From the NCBI GenBank assembly GCA_012934845.2, contig WNNJ02001662.1:1-64000 (forward strand): DNA of 64,000 nucleotides, read 5' to 3'. Origin of the DNA: Pomphorhynchus laevis (taxonomy: Eukaryota > Acanthocephala > Palaeacanthocephala > Echinorhynchida > Pomphorhynchidae). Shown piece by piece: positions 52,009 through 61,219 of this stretch. Under the pieces are notes generated by a model. That model was not told the DNA's origin. It searched no databases and was given only the letters and a program-made list of their open reading frames with translations. How positions within the stretch are numbered: position 1 is the first letter of the stretch; every line of letters starts with the position of its first letter. Both the position numbers and the translations under genes were made by a program.

Positions 52009-53226
52009 ATGGTGGGGAAAAAGTGTAAGAAGCAAGTTAAAAGCCAATGTTTCGCAAGTCCTGTTAAGGACCAATATGTAGAGATAGAGGTGGCATGTTG
52101 CTCTGTGAATTGTAACATATGGTCTAAAATTAATGTTAAAGCGGATGATATTAAAGTAGTTCAATCCGGTAAATTTTGTTGTGGTGTGTGTGCGGCTCGT
52201 AATTGTGAATGGAACACTATTCTTGAGGAAAAATTACAAAATAATATTAAAATGGTGTCAGAGCTTAAGGAAATCGTAACTATGCTACAGAATAGTATTC
52301 TCTCTAGTGCATCTGAGGTAAATTTACAACGAAAAATACAGCATAAGTTACCTGAGGTGGTGGGTGAGGTAAATTCTATAACTTCGAATAAATCCTTCAA
52401 TAATGCAGATATCGATCCAAATGCACATCGATACCCACATGCAGTTAGCAAGACTACATCGTCAGTTACGGGTTTCACTCCTGTTCGTATCTGGAAGAGA
52501 GGTCACTCAAAATCGTATACTGTTCGTCAAACAGAAAATGAACGAACGCTGACTGTCAACACTCACACAGGCAATGATGATATACAGAACTCAGCTACTA
52601 GTAATGACAGTGTGGTTCTACATAAAGAGTGCGTAAACGAGCACATTAAGGAAGCTCATTTCATATCATCTCAATCAATGAATGCCTCTAGAGCGAGTTC
52701 TCCGGTGCAGCAAATGTCTACTTTCTCACAACTGCGTAAACAGCATGATCCTTTGCGTTCTATTATTTTCGCCAATGTGTCGGAATCAAGCTCTGTCAAT
52801 ATCCAAAACCGACTAAATGAAGATTTGTCTAGGGTACGTAATATTCTCACGATCGTTTTGGCACAATCCCCAGAAGAGATAGTATCTAGTATTAAAATAG
52901 TTGCTTTATTCCGCATAGGGAGAAAAATTAACGATCGTCCTAGACTGCTAAAAGCCATTCTGACAGATCCAAAAGCCGTTAAGACCATCTTTAGGAACTC
53001 TTATCGTCTCCAAGGTTCGTCTGCAAGATTGTTAAAAGATCTCGACGTGAATGAACGTAAGCTTCTACGTGAAGCTAAACAATGTTTGAAGTCTCGTATT
53101 GAAGCTGGTGAGTCAAACTTGACAATTCGAAATTTTCAGGTTGTGCGGAGGAAGACTCAAATACATTGGATGCCTCTACAGGTAGATCATTCAATCCTTC
53201 CTCCGCCGCTCATAAGTCATTGGTAA
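52009..53226 (+). CDS. CR1-like LINE ORF1 protein (zinc finger, coiled coil, RRM-like)
   Basis: 405 residues from a good ATG. Residues about 25-65 hold cysteine pairs (ACCSVNCNIWSKINV, then GKFCCGVCAA) resembling the PHD-type zinc finger of CR1 ORF1 proteins. A short helix WNTILEEKLQNNIKMVSELK EIVTMLQ could form a coiled coil. A Ser/Thr-rich linker follows. The C-terminal third (DPLRSIIFANVSES to GESNLTIRNFQVVRRK) has the RRM-like fold of LINE ORF1 RNA-binding domains, ending with the conserved NLTIRNF. The protein binds element RNA in the family. The last 115 bases overlap the ORF2 frame and hold a putative frameshift signal. Confidence 0.88.
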   Translation: MVGKKCKKQVKSQCFASPVKDQYVEIEVACCSVNCNIWSKINVKADDIKVVQSGKFCCGVCAARNCEWNTILEEKLQNNIKMVSELKEIVTMLQNSILSSASEVNLQRKIQHKLPEVVGEVNSITSNKSFNNADIDPNAHRYPHAVSKTTSSVTGFTPVRIWKRGHSKSYTVRQTENERTLTVNTHTGNDDIQNSATSNDSVVLHKECVNEHIKEAHFISSQSMNASRASSPVQQMSTFSQLRKQHDPLRSIIFANVSESSSVNIQNRLNEDLSRVRNILTIVLAQSPEEIVSSIKIVALFRIGRKINDRPRLLKAILTDPKAVKTIFRNSYRLQGSSARLLKDLDVNERKLLREAKQCLKSRIEAGESNLTIRNFQVVRRKTQIHWMPLQVDHSILPPPLISHW

Positions 53227-56114
53227 TTTCAAATATTTCATATGTGGATAATAAATGTTTAAGAAATATTGTCCATTACTCCTCCCCATTGTGGTCGGCT
53301 CTTGAGCGACGTAGCGAGGATTATCAGTCATACATACCGATATCGTTGTCTCAGCAGACTCTACCCTTAAGCTTAGAATGTTTGTTATTATATACGAACG
53401 CCCGTAGTCTTCTTCCAAAAATTGACGAATTAAAACTCCGCATTGAGAATTCGCATCCGCTATTAGTTGCTATTACTGAAACATGGCTTCATGATAGAAT
53501 TACTGATGCTGAGATCTGGATTGAAAATTATACATCTTATCGAGTTGACAGATCTATCTGCAAGGGTGGTGGAGTGATTATCTATGTGCATAATAGTTTA
53601 GTGTTTAAATTGCTAGATGTACGAGCGTCCGATGGAATCGAGTTATTGTGGGGTAGTGTGTCTCTTCCTACCCTTGGTTCAGTGACTTTAGGCTTAATCT
53701 ATCGCAATCCCACTTCAGATGTTTGTTGCTTGATCGATTACATTCTAGAGTTTGGTTCCAAACCAAATCTTTTTATAGTTGGTGATTTCAACTTAGCGAC
53801 AGTAGATTGGAACACCTACACATCTTCTGTGTGTAGTCCGTCCACATCATTATTTCTTGATATGATTAACTCGCTAAACCTTACCCAACATGTTTCAAAA
53901 TTTACCCGATTTTCCCAAGAAAATCAATCGCTACTTGATATTTGTCTAACATCGAATAAATACATTATACACAAAGTTACGTACTCCGATCCTTTGGGTA
54001 GGTCAGATCACTGTGTTCTCAATTTCTACTCAGATTTTACACGTCCTTCAGCTTGTAGATTACAACAGAATTCTTTAAATTATTTTAAAACTAACTTCGA
54101 ACTTGTGCGTCAGAATCTATTAAGTATTTCATGGCTCAGTCCGTTTTATGTTGGGGTTGATAAGGCATGCTATCAGTTAGAAGCCACCCTTAAGGAATTA
54201 CTCATACGATTTTCGCCCCGTAAAACCGTTGCAAATCGTATACACCATAAACCTTGGTTTGACAAAGAGTTAAGGAATGCTTTAAAATTAAAAAAAATGA
54301 AATTCCAGTTGTTTTCTAATAATAGTATTGATTACTGTAGGTATAAAGAGGCCAGAAATCGGTTCACATTTCTTAAACGCTTCAAACAATGTCAATTTGA
54401 AGAGAAAATTGCTCAAATGTCAATTCATAATCCTAAATCCGTATTCAATTATGCTAATTTCAACAACAAAAATAAACACATTGGTTCACTTGTTGATACT
54501 GATGGTTGCACATTGATTAAATATGATGACATAGCGAATGCTTTCGCTCAACATTTTTGCATAGGAGTTCGTAAATCCTACTCCGTCACCAATGCCTCGT
54601 ACTGTCCATCGAATATAAACATTCTTCAGATGTTTTCTGTTAATGATGTGGTGCTAGAGCTCAAGCGGCTTAAATCGTCAGGTTCTATTTGTCCTGATCG
54701 TTTACCACCGGTATTTCTCAAGAATATCGCTGATGTTATCGGCATACCACTATATTGGATTTGTGTCGCCTCCTTGTACTTCGGTTGTGTCCCGATGAAT
54801 TGGAAACTTTCGTGGATAAGGCCCATTTTGAAGAAAGGTGATCCATCTTCAGTTGAAAATTATCGCCCGATAAGTCTAACGTGTGTATTCTGTCGAGTTT
54901 TGGAAAGGATAATATACCGCATTCTAAGCGATTTTCTAGAATCGAACAAATTATTGTGTAACAATCAACATGGATTTCGAAGGGATCGCTCAACAATCAC
55001 TAATCTCTTGATTGCCCAGAATAGCTGGGGTTCGTTAGTTGATAAGGGCTTTGATGTTGATATATTATTTTTTGATTTTTCAAAAGCGTTTGATATGGTT
55101 CCACATGACATCTTGATTCAGAAAATGCGTGCTCTAAACATTGATCCACTTATTATTCGCTGGATAAAAGAATTTTTATCTAACAGATTCTATCAGGTTG
55201 TTGTAAATGGTTCTCTTTCTGATCCTTATCCGGTCAATGTTGGAGTTCCGCAGGGTTCGGTCCTCGGCCCATTGTTATTCTGTATTTTCATTAATGACCT
55301 TCCTTCCATTTTGAATTCACACTCTCTTTTATATGCAGACGACCTAAAAATTTGGCAGGCTATCCGGTCAGATTCGGACACGGTGCTAGTTCAATCGGAT
55401 ATCGACAGCATTTCCAACTGGGCTTATATGAATGGTCTGTCACTGAATATATCAAAGTGTGCATGTATGCGTTTACAATCATGCAGTCATAGTGTGTATC
55501 CAACTTATCATCTTGAGGATCAGAACATTAAAGTAGTAACTCGTCTTAGCGACCTTGGAATAGTAGTTGCGAATGATTTTTCGACTAGTTGGAATACTGA
55601 GTTGGCTTGCTCGAAAGCAAATCGAATGGTTGGGATGATTCGTAGAACTTTTAGTGTGTTGAGTCCAGTTTCATTTAGAGCACTCGCCAACGCATTTGTG
55701 ATCAGTCATCTTACCTATGCATCACAATGTTCGTTCCCAAGAACAGTATACGAGAAAAGTAGAATTGAAAATGTGCTGCGCCGGGCAACAAAGCTCGTAA
55801 ATTCAGTTAAAGCCTTACCTTATAATGAAAGGCTAAAAAAACTTGGTATGGTTTCTATAAGCGACCTTCGGTTTCGGCGAGATATGTGTTCAACATGGGA
55901 AGCTTTACACAAGGGAAATCACGTCTTAAGAGAATTGATGACTGTTCGGAAAAGTCGGGCTTTGCGTGGACACAATTTTACTTTAGCCCATCGCCGAGTT
56001 ATACGCTCTAAAACTGTACAATTTGGACACCGAATCGTAGGTAAGTGGAACCGATTAAGTGAAGAAATTGTCAACTCAAGATCGGTTTCAGCATTCAAAC
56101 ATAAACTTTTGTGA
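53112..56114 (+). CDS. CR1-like LINE ORF2 (APE endonuclease and reverse transcriptase)
   Basis: The frame opens after a TGA at 53109 and runs unbroken to 56114, giving 1000 codons. There is no in-frame ATG before the endonuclease: the first Met is in LDMINSL, inside that domain, so initiation at an AUG would lose its N-terminus. EN motifs: LLYTNARSLLPKIDEL, AITETWLHD, VGDFNLATVDW, SLLDICLTS, GRSDHCVLNF. RT: ENYRPISLTCVFCRVLERII, HGFRRDRSTITNLL, FFDFSKAFDMVPHDIL, GVPQGSVLGPLLFCIFINDL, LLYADDLKIW with the catalytic YADD at 55333-55344. The C-terminus ends VGKWNRLSEEIVNSRSVSAF KHKLL. Expression probably depends on a -1 frameshift from ORF1. Confidence 0.9.
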   Translation, partial: VKLDNSKFSGCAEEDSNTLDASTGRSFNPSSAAHKSLVISNISYVDNKCLRNIVHYSSPLWSALERRSEDYQSYIPISLSQQTLPLSLECLLLYTNARSLLPKIDELKLRIENSHPLLVAITETWLHDRITDAEIWIENYTSYRVDRSICKGGGVIIYVHNSLVFKLLDVRASDGIELLWGSVSLPTLGSVTLGLIYRNPTSDVCCLIDYILEFGSKPNLFIVGDFNLATVDWNTYTSSVCSPSTSLFLDMINSLNLTQHVSKFTRFSQENQSLLDICLTSNKYIIHKVTYSDPLGRSDHCVLNFYSDFTRPSACRLQQNSLNYFKTNFELVRQNLLSISWLSPFYVGVDKACYQLEATLKELLIRFSPRKTVANRIHHKPWFDKELRNALKLKKMKFQLFSNNSIDYCRYKEARNRFTFLKRFKQCQFEEKIAQMSIHNPKSVFNYANFNNKNKHIGSLVDTDGCTLIKYDDIANAFAQHFCIGVRKSYSVTNASYCPSNINILQMFSVNDVVLELKRLKSSGSICPDRLPPVFLKNIADVIGIPLYWICVASLYFGCVPMNWKLSWIRPILKKGDPSSVENYRPISLTCVFCRVLERIIYRILSDFLESNKLLCNNQHGFRRDRSTITNLLIAQNSWGSLVDKGFDVDILFFDFSKAFDMVPHDILIQKMRALNIDPLIIRWIKEFLSNRFYQVVVNGSLSDPYPVNVGVPQGSVLGPLLFCIFINDLPSILNSHSLLYADDLKIWQAIRSDSDTVLVQSDIDSISNWAYMNGLSLNISKCACMRLQSCSHSVYPTYHLEDQNIKVVTRLSDLGIVVANDFSTSWNTELACSKANRMVGMIRRTFSVLSPVSFRALANAFVISHLTYASQCSFPRTVYEKSRIENVLRRATKLVNSVKALPYNERLKKLGMVSISDLRFRRDMCSTWEALHKGNHVLRELMTVRKSRALRGHNFTLAHRRVIRSKTVQFGHRIVGKWNRLSEEIVNSRSVSAFKHKLL
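53130..53206 (+). promoter_or_regulatory. Putative -1 programmed ribosomal frameshift signal
   Basis: In the ORF1 frame the codons CGA AAT TTT give the slippery heptamer A AAT TTT (53130-53136), which fits X XXY YYZ. Eight bases later GCGGAGGAAG (53145-53154) can pair perfectly with CTTCCTCCGC (53197-53206), a 10-bp GC-rich stem with a 42-base loop. Slippage by -1 enters the ORF2 frame, which is open across this point. The seen facts are the heptamer, spacing, stem and frames; the frameshift itself is inferred. Confidence 0.7.
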
Positions 56115-56202
56115 CTTTTGTTTGTGAGTCTTTTTTTTTCTTTACTTTTCCTTTTCTTTTTTTTTAACAGTGCAACTGTGAGCTTTGCTCGTCTGTTTGT
56201 CG

Positions 56203-56203
56203 A

Positions 56204-56235
<32 letters not shown>
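56203..56235 (+). repeat. (AAT)n tail of the CR1-like LINE
   Basis: Eleven AAT repeats follow the 3' UTR. Short tandem 3' repeats instead of poly(A) are usual for CR1/L2-type LINEs and mark the 3' end of the insertion. Confidence 0.9.
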
Positions 56236-56236
<1 letters not shown>

Positions 56237-56239
56237 GTA

Positions 56240-56880
56240 ATTTACTTGTTCTACTAAACCATTTGACTATAACAGTTTTGGATTTCACGAGCCAATCAGG
56301 TAGCGATCATTCCGTCGATAAAATAAAAACATAATGTCATGTGGGTATCGCTATTCAATGTGCACAGTAACGAACGTAAGAATTCAACACATTCGGACGT
56401 ACATCTTGCTAATTCTCTATTAATTGTTTCAAACCATGCGAACATAAGCAAACAGTTTTCCTAATTACCCCGTTGTATCATTCAATTTGTTTATTTCCTT
56501 GGGGATTGTAAATCGGTGAATGCGTAAGTATAACTCCGTAAAACAATAAAAAAAATTGCGGAGGGCGGATGACATAAATGACGCGACTCTGCCTAACTGG
56601 ATAGCCTCTATACAGCCACACACAAAAATTTGAGCAATGCATCTTAACTGTTTCCCTAGTCATCTCATGGCACGCGAAAATAAATAGAAAACGTTATACT
56701 CGTCTATTAGGGTGATCAAATATCGCTTTTCGTTTCACGTAGGTATTGGTTACTTAAATTGAAATAACCTTTCAAACGGTTTACAAGCCTTAATTAATTT
56801 CACCTCTGAAGATTTAAAGAACCTTCAGAGGTTCTTTAAAGAACCTCTAAAGGGGTTTGATAACCTCTTTTATTCTCTCT
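56240..56880. other. No gene recognised
   Basis: Less AT-rich than average but without coding motifs. At 56806-56862 a run of TTCAGAGGTTCTTTAAAGAACCTC forms an inverted repeat (AAGAACCTTCAGAGG / GGTTCTTTAAAGAACCTC). Confidence 0.4.
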
Positions 56881-56884
56881 TCTA

Positions 56885-57660
56885 CTTGACGATCTCTCTC
56901 TGTTTATCAAACCTTACTTCTTTAACATCACGCAATACGCCGATGGCATTCTCATCTATGTTCATGCACACGCCCATCGCATACACGATATCGCCATTTC
57001 TGCCTCCAACTGTTTTTCTTCTATCTACAAACGCCTCTCCCATCTTCATCTCGTTCTAAACACAGACAAGTCCAGAATAATGTGGATCCTCCCCCGTAAA
57101 CCAAACATATCTACTCCCACTGTATCTTTTGCCTCATCGATCATCCCCATAGTCCACAATCTCACTTTCCTAGGCTTCATTTCGATGATCATATTTCCCT
57201 TAAACCATTCGTCAATGACAAGGTCCGCTCGTCTAACTTAATTCTCCGTGACATCCGCCGTATCTGCCTCCTTATCGACTTCCGTTCTTGTATATCTTTT
57301 ATTTGATCACTTCTCTTCACTAAAATCGATTACTGCCTTAGTCTTTTCGCAAATTCTCCAAAATTCACCATCCTACCCGTACAACGCATCATCAAATCCG
57401 GCGGTCGAGTGCTCCACGTCTCCGTCGCTTCGACCATACATCCACATATCGCGCACAACTCTCCTAGCCCACTGTCCACATCGGCATCCAACTCCGGCTT
57501 CTCGTCATTTTTTGTCTCATTGCTGTCGATTCACCATCGTTTATCAACCTTCCTTCTTTAGACGTCACTCGCCCCATCTCTCTATCGCTGCGTTCCCGTC
57601 ATTCCCTCTTACTCCAGTTCCCACTTACTCTAACAACTACGGTCTCCGATTCTTCCTCGT
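56885..57660 (+). mobile_element. L2/CR1-like LINE fragment (RT palm to C-terminus)
   Basis: Matches 5240-6020 of the long L2-like copy: YADD has become YADG-like (CAATACGCCGATGGCATT at 56931), then HRIHDIAISASNCFSS, LVLNTDKSRIMWILPRKPNI, and shifted-frame C-terminal sequence to SNNYGLRFFLV at 57655. Several frame breaks. It ends at a 70-base tandem duplication. Confidence 0.8.
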
Positions 57661-57797
57661 TAGTAAGCCTAATCGGGAGACATTTGAACTAAAAAAGGCG
57701 TCTATATGCTTTAAATCATGACGACCGCGTTAGTAAGCCCAAACGGGAGACATTTGAACTAAAAAAGGCGTCTGTATGCTTCAAATCTAGTGTCGTG
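57660..57797 (+). repeat. Tandem duplication of about 70 bases
   Basis: TTAGTAAGCCTAATCGGGAG ... GGCGTCTATATGCTTTAAATC and TTAGTAAGCCCAAACGGGAG ... GGCGTCTGTATGCTTCAAATC are consecutive copies. Confidence 0.85.
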
Positions 57798-57799
57798 TC

Positions 57800-58275
57800 G
57801 TTCTTCACGTAAGAGTCTGATCTGGTGATATACTGATTTTAGGTATATTCGGTTGAATACGAGATATAGTGACTGTCGGTCTAAGTGCTTTCAATCATAA
57901 CTGAAGACATAACAGAAGACTGGATGTACCATTCGGTCGAACGAAAAAATCGAACGCTTTTCCCCTCTGCTGTTCGTCTTTTGAACTCACTATTGGATTA
58001 CAAAATTTTCATCGATTGATAAAAATGATCTCACTATTGTAACATTATTCTTTTTTCTTTTCCTTTAGATTTTAAAATCTCTTTTTAAAATAGATAATCT
58101 CTTTTCAGAATAGATTTAGACCTTCCTTTCATTGTTGAAACAGATACAAGTGATAATGCTCTTGAAGCTTCATTGTATCAAAAAGGAAGCGACAATTATT
58201 ATTGGATTACAATTATCAGAAATTTTCATCGATCGATAAAAATGATCTCGCTATTGTTTAAGCGATAATACATTA
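57800..58275 (+). mobile_element. Decayed LINE 3' end, low detail
   Basis: VERKNRTLFPSAVRLLNSLL DYKIF can be read at 57930-58010, like the C-terminal end of a CR1-like ORF2. The phrase AAATTTTCATCGATTGATAAAAATGATCTC (57998-58030) recurs at 58216-58246. Nothing else is recognised. Confidence 0.4.
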
Positions 58276-58279
58276 AAAA

Positions 58280-58550
58280 ATGATTTATTTGTTTCCTCCA
58301 ATTTGTTTCCTCCCTTCCAAGCTGCTTTTCGATATAATCACTATCCTGAAATGGCCTGTCATAAAGTTTATAACTACTTATTCATCTCGCGCGATCAAAA
58401 ATTATGTAGTGTCATAGTTTCTCTTAATCTATTATCTGCTTTTGACATTGTCGATCGCTCGATTCTTCTCTATCGTCTTCGTCATGATTATGGCTTCTCT
58501 TTACCCACTGTAGCTTGGTTTTCTTCATATCAAGAACCAACGATCCCCTA
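58280..58550 (+). mobile_element. L2/CR1-like LINE fragment (RT block A)
   Basis: Encodes FPPFQAAFRYNHYPEMACHK, ISRDQKLCSVIVSLNLLSAF DIVDRSILLYRLRHDYGFSL, the same RT segment as 4900-5110. It breaks off at about 58545 in a different LINE tail. Confidence 0.8.
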
Positions 58551-58830
58551 CGTGGTCACATCTATATGCTGAAGAGAAGACGAGCCTGCAATAAACGAAT
58601 ATCAACAATCCATGATAGAATTGTATATATCTGGAATGGTCTACCTGCTGTGACGATAAATGGTAACATGGGGAGTTTTAAACGACGGTTGCGAAATTAC
58701 CTAAAGATGCGTTGTCGTCATGCCTGAATTGCACATTATTTCGTTTATTTATTTAATTTTTTTCTTCTGTATCCCTTTTGTGAACCAACATGTTCGAGCT
58801 GTTCAAGCTCTTTTTGTTGTGGACAATATC
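58550..58830 (+). mobile_element. CR1-like LINE 3' end fragment
   Basis: LRGHIYMLKRRRACNKRIST, then VYIWNGLPAVTINGNMGSFK RRLRNYLKM, a CR1-type ORF2 C-terminus (WNGLP), stop at 58725. The 3' UTR contains CGAGCTGTTCAAGCTC, a small hairpin like that in the 42.5 kb and 56.2 kb tails. Confidence 0.75.
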
Positions 58831-59605
58831 CGCTCATATAACTCACCCTTCATAACCACATTGTTCAACTTGTCTATCCGCAACCGCACATTTCCTTCCA
58901 ACAAGAAATGAGCTACACTGTTCACCCTTTCCTCAAAAAGCAATTTCTTGACCAATCACTACTATCTTCGTACAGTCCTATCTCACTTCTCCCAACCCTC
59001 TTTTAAGTCTCTGAGCATCTTGTTCTCAAGCAAGTTCATGCATATCTATTTTCCTATCACTTTGTTTCCTCCCTTCCAAGCTGTTTTTTTTTGCTTAATC
59101 ACTCTACTGACATTGCGTGTATTTAAGTTTATAACGACTTAGTCATCTCGCGCGGTCAAAAATTATGTAGTGTCATGGTTTCTCTTGATATATCGTCTGC
59201 TTTTGACATCTTCGATCACTCAATTGTTCTCCATCACCTTCGTCATGATTATAACCTCTCTTTACCCACTGTATCATGGTTTTCTTCATATCTATCAAAC
59301 CGTACTTTTCACGTTTGTTCTAACTCTTCTCTTGCCCATCCTTCGTCCATCCAGTCCGGTGTTCCACAAGGCTCAGTATTAGGCCCTATGCTTTTCTCCC
59401 TTCTTCTCGATGGTATTTCGACATTGTCGATCACTCGATTCTTCTCCATCGTCTTCGTCGTGATTATGGCTTCTCTTTACATACTGTGGCTTGGTTTTCT
59501 TCGTATCTATCAAACCGTACTTTTCGCGTGTAATAACCATTCGTTTCTTTGTAAGATTTTTTACAATCACCATCTGAGCTCACAACGGTAACTGGTTACG
59601 TTTTA
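58830..59605 (+). mobile_element. L2/CR1-like LINE fragment with internal duplication
   Basis: Shifted frames give SSYSPISLLPT (58965-58995), FQAVFFCLITLLTL-like sequence, MVSLDISSAFDIFDHSIVLH HLRHDYNLSL (59175-59265), YLSNRTFHVCSNSS and GVPQGSVLGPMLFSLLLDGI (59360-59415). At 59416 the block A segment (GACATTGTCGATCACTCGATTC) starts again in another frame to 59530. With 58280-58550 this makes three copies of one RT segment within 1.3 kb. Confidence 0.75.
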
Positions 59606-59659
59606 TTATATCATCATCCAACAACTGACTTATTTATGATTCAATAAATTGCATTTTTT

Positions 59660-60070
59660 GGCGATAATTCCATCTACGAAAATGTCTTAAATGAAGATGT
59701 ATCTGTCCTTTTTAGCGATTACTGCCGCGAATTCAAACTCTTTACGGAAAGATTCAAGCTTCAGAATATACTGGTTAATGCTTTGATTGCATTTCTAATG
59801 AGCATTCCGCAATTTGTACCGTATAAAGAGAACCTCTTTTATTTAAGGAATGTTTGATTGAGTGTGTTAACTGTCATGCCAAACGTTTTAGCGTCACCTA
59901 AAATGTCGTGCACATCTGGCGAGACGTAATTTATTAGCAAGTTAAGCTTGCCATCATCACTTGTTCCGTTCAGCGAAGTTATAAATGCGCTAAATCGTTG
60001 AAATCAATGTCGCCATACCTTGTCACAGTTAGTTTGATCTAGACGTAGTTCTAAAACGTCGGGTTTAAGA
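59660..60070 (-). mobile_element. LTR retrotransposon gag fossil
   Basis: Minus-strand sequence resembling the Gag of Gypsy-like LTR retrotransposons (for example LNLLINYVSPDVHDILGDAK). It is a short, broken fragment with perhaps three or four breaks. No LTRs, protease, RT or integrase were seen next to it. It looks old. The family is tentative. Confidence 0.5.
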
Positions 60071-60299
60071 GATGACTTATACAAATCTTAAATAAATTGT
60101 ACCTACAATTCAAACAAGATGCTTTAGTCAGGCCAAAGTTGGCCAAATCAGGCCAAAGTTGTAAGTTTATATTAAGATATAAAAACTTTGGATATGTTTA
60201 AACTTTCTTGATTACAATAACTAACAATAAATAATATACACAAATTAAAACAACATCCATAATGAAGCCTACAATGAAGCAAATATCGGTGACAAACAA

Positions 60300-61160
60300 G
60301 TGCAATCGCAAAAAGCAGCGTGTCCTTTACCAAACAGTGCAGTACTCTGAAAAAAGGTGACTTGCGATCAAAAAGATTGCTAATGCTGGAGTATCCTTGT
60401 TCACTCTATTGAATATCAGTCAGTGATCAGTGGCCATTTCACGTGTGGACTTTGCGCAACCTATCAAATCAATGAATTCCGAGCACAAATAGACGATCTC
60501 AGAAATCAGATCACAAAGTTGATATCATCATCTTCTTCAAAACCTTATCAATCGAATCACTTGGCATTGAATAAACTCCGCCTTTCCTCGGAAGATACTT
60601 TATGTACACTTATTAATTAGTCGGGAGATACTAGCAAACAGGCTCGGTCGATTCACATATGGACAAGAGGCAGTAAGCACTCCCGCATGTGCGGTACAGT
60701 GACTGAAGAGGTTTACCAGAGCATCTCCAGCAATAGTTTCGCAGGCCAAAAATTTACCATCCCATGTGTCAAAGAATTCAGTGATGGGTTTCTCCCTTGC
60801 CGTGTACATTCAGTACTAACTCAGATATGCGCAGGCAAGAGCTGCGACTTTGTCGGACAAATTAAGGTGCTTGGTCTATATCGTTTATGTAAGCGGTTGA
60901 ATTTTCCGAAGTTGTTGAGAGTGGTATTCGAAACTAATGAGCATGCTAGATTTGTGATATCTGTTTCGAACAAATTGCGTGGTGATAAAGTTCGTATCCG
61001 TCCTGATTATTCAATAAAGGAAAGAAACATTACGAGGGAAGCTAGAATTGAGTTGAATCGTCGCATTTTGGAATAAGAAGATAACCTAGTTATTCGGAAT
61101 TTTCGAGTTGTCCGGAAAAGGCCGTTTGTGCGTTGGCCTCAACTAGTAACGGGGGCGATC
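60300..61160 (+). pseudogene. CR1-like ORF1, broken
   Basis: SGHFTCGLCATYQINEFRAQ IDDLRNQITKLI (60423-60525) corresponds to the zinc finger end and coiled coil of the intact ORF1. A Ser-rich linker follows, then an RRM-like part: KVLGLYRLCKRLNFPKLLRV VFETNEHARFVI, IRPDYSIKERNITREARIEL and, after a stop at 61074, NLVIRNFRVVRKR. The last motif is the counterpart of NLTIRNFQVVRR. The bases here read CGG AAT TTT, so the slippery heptamer of the intact element is not preserved. Confidence 0.75.
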
Positions 61161-61219
61161 TCATTTGCATCGATTGTTTGATTCCGAATGTTGATGTAAT
61201 TTCCTGGGTAGCACGTCTC

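Larger units (their letters stand above)
51605..56236 (+). mobile_element. CR1-like LINE, apparently intact (5' repeats, ORF1, ORF2, AAT tail)
   Basis: Both ORFs are free of stops and frameshifts, with complete EN and RT catalytic motifs. The order is minisatellite 5' region, ORF1, overlapping ORF2 in the -1 frame, a short 3' UTR with a GAGC-TTT-GCTC hairpin (56180-56190), and an (AAT) microsatellite tail. It is the youngest element in the window and could be mobile or only recently silent. The exact 5' end and target-site duplication are not clear. Confidence 0.88.

Noticed and set aside
59660-60070. Host gene on the minus strand
   Set aside because: The readable pieces resemble Gag of LTR retrotransposons and are broken; treated as a fossil.
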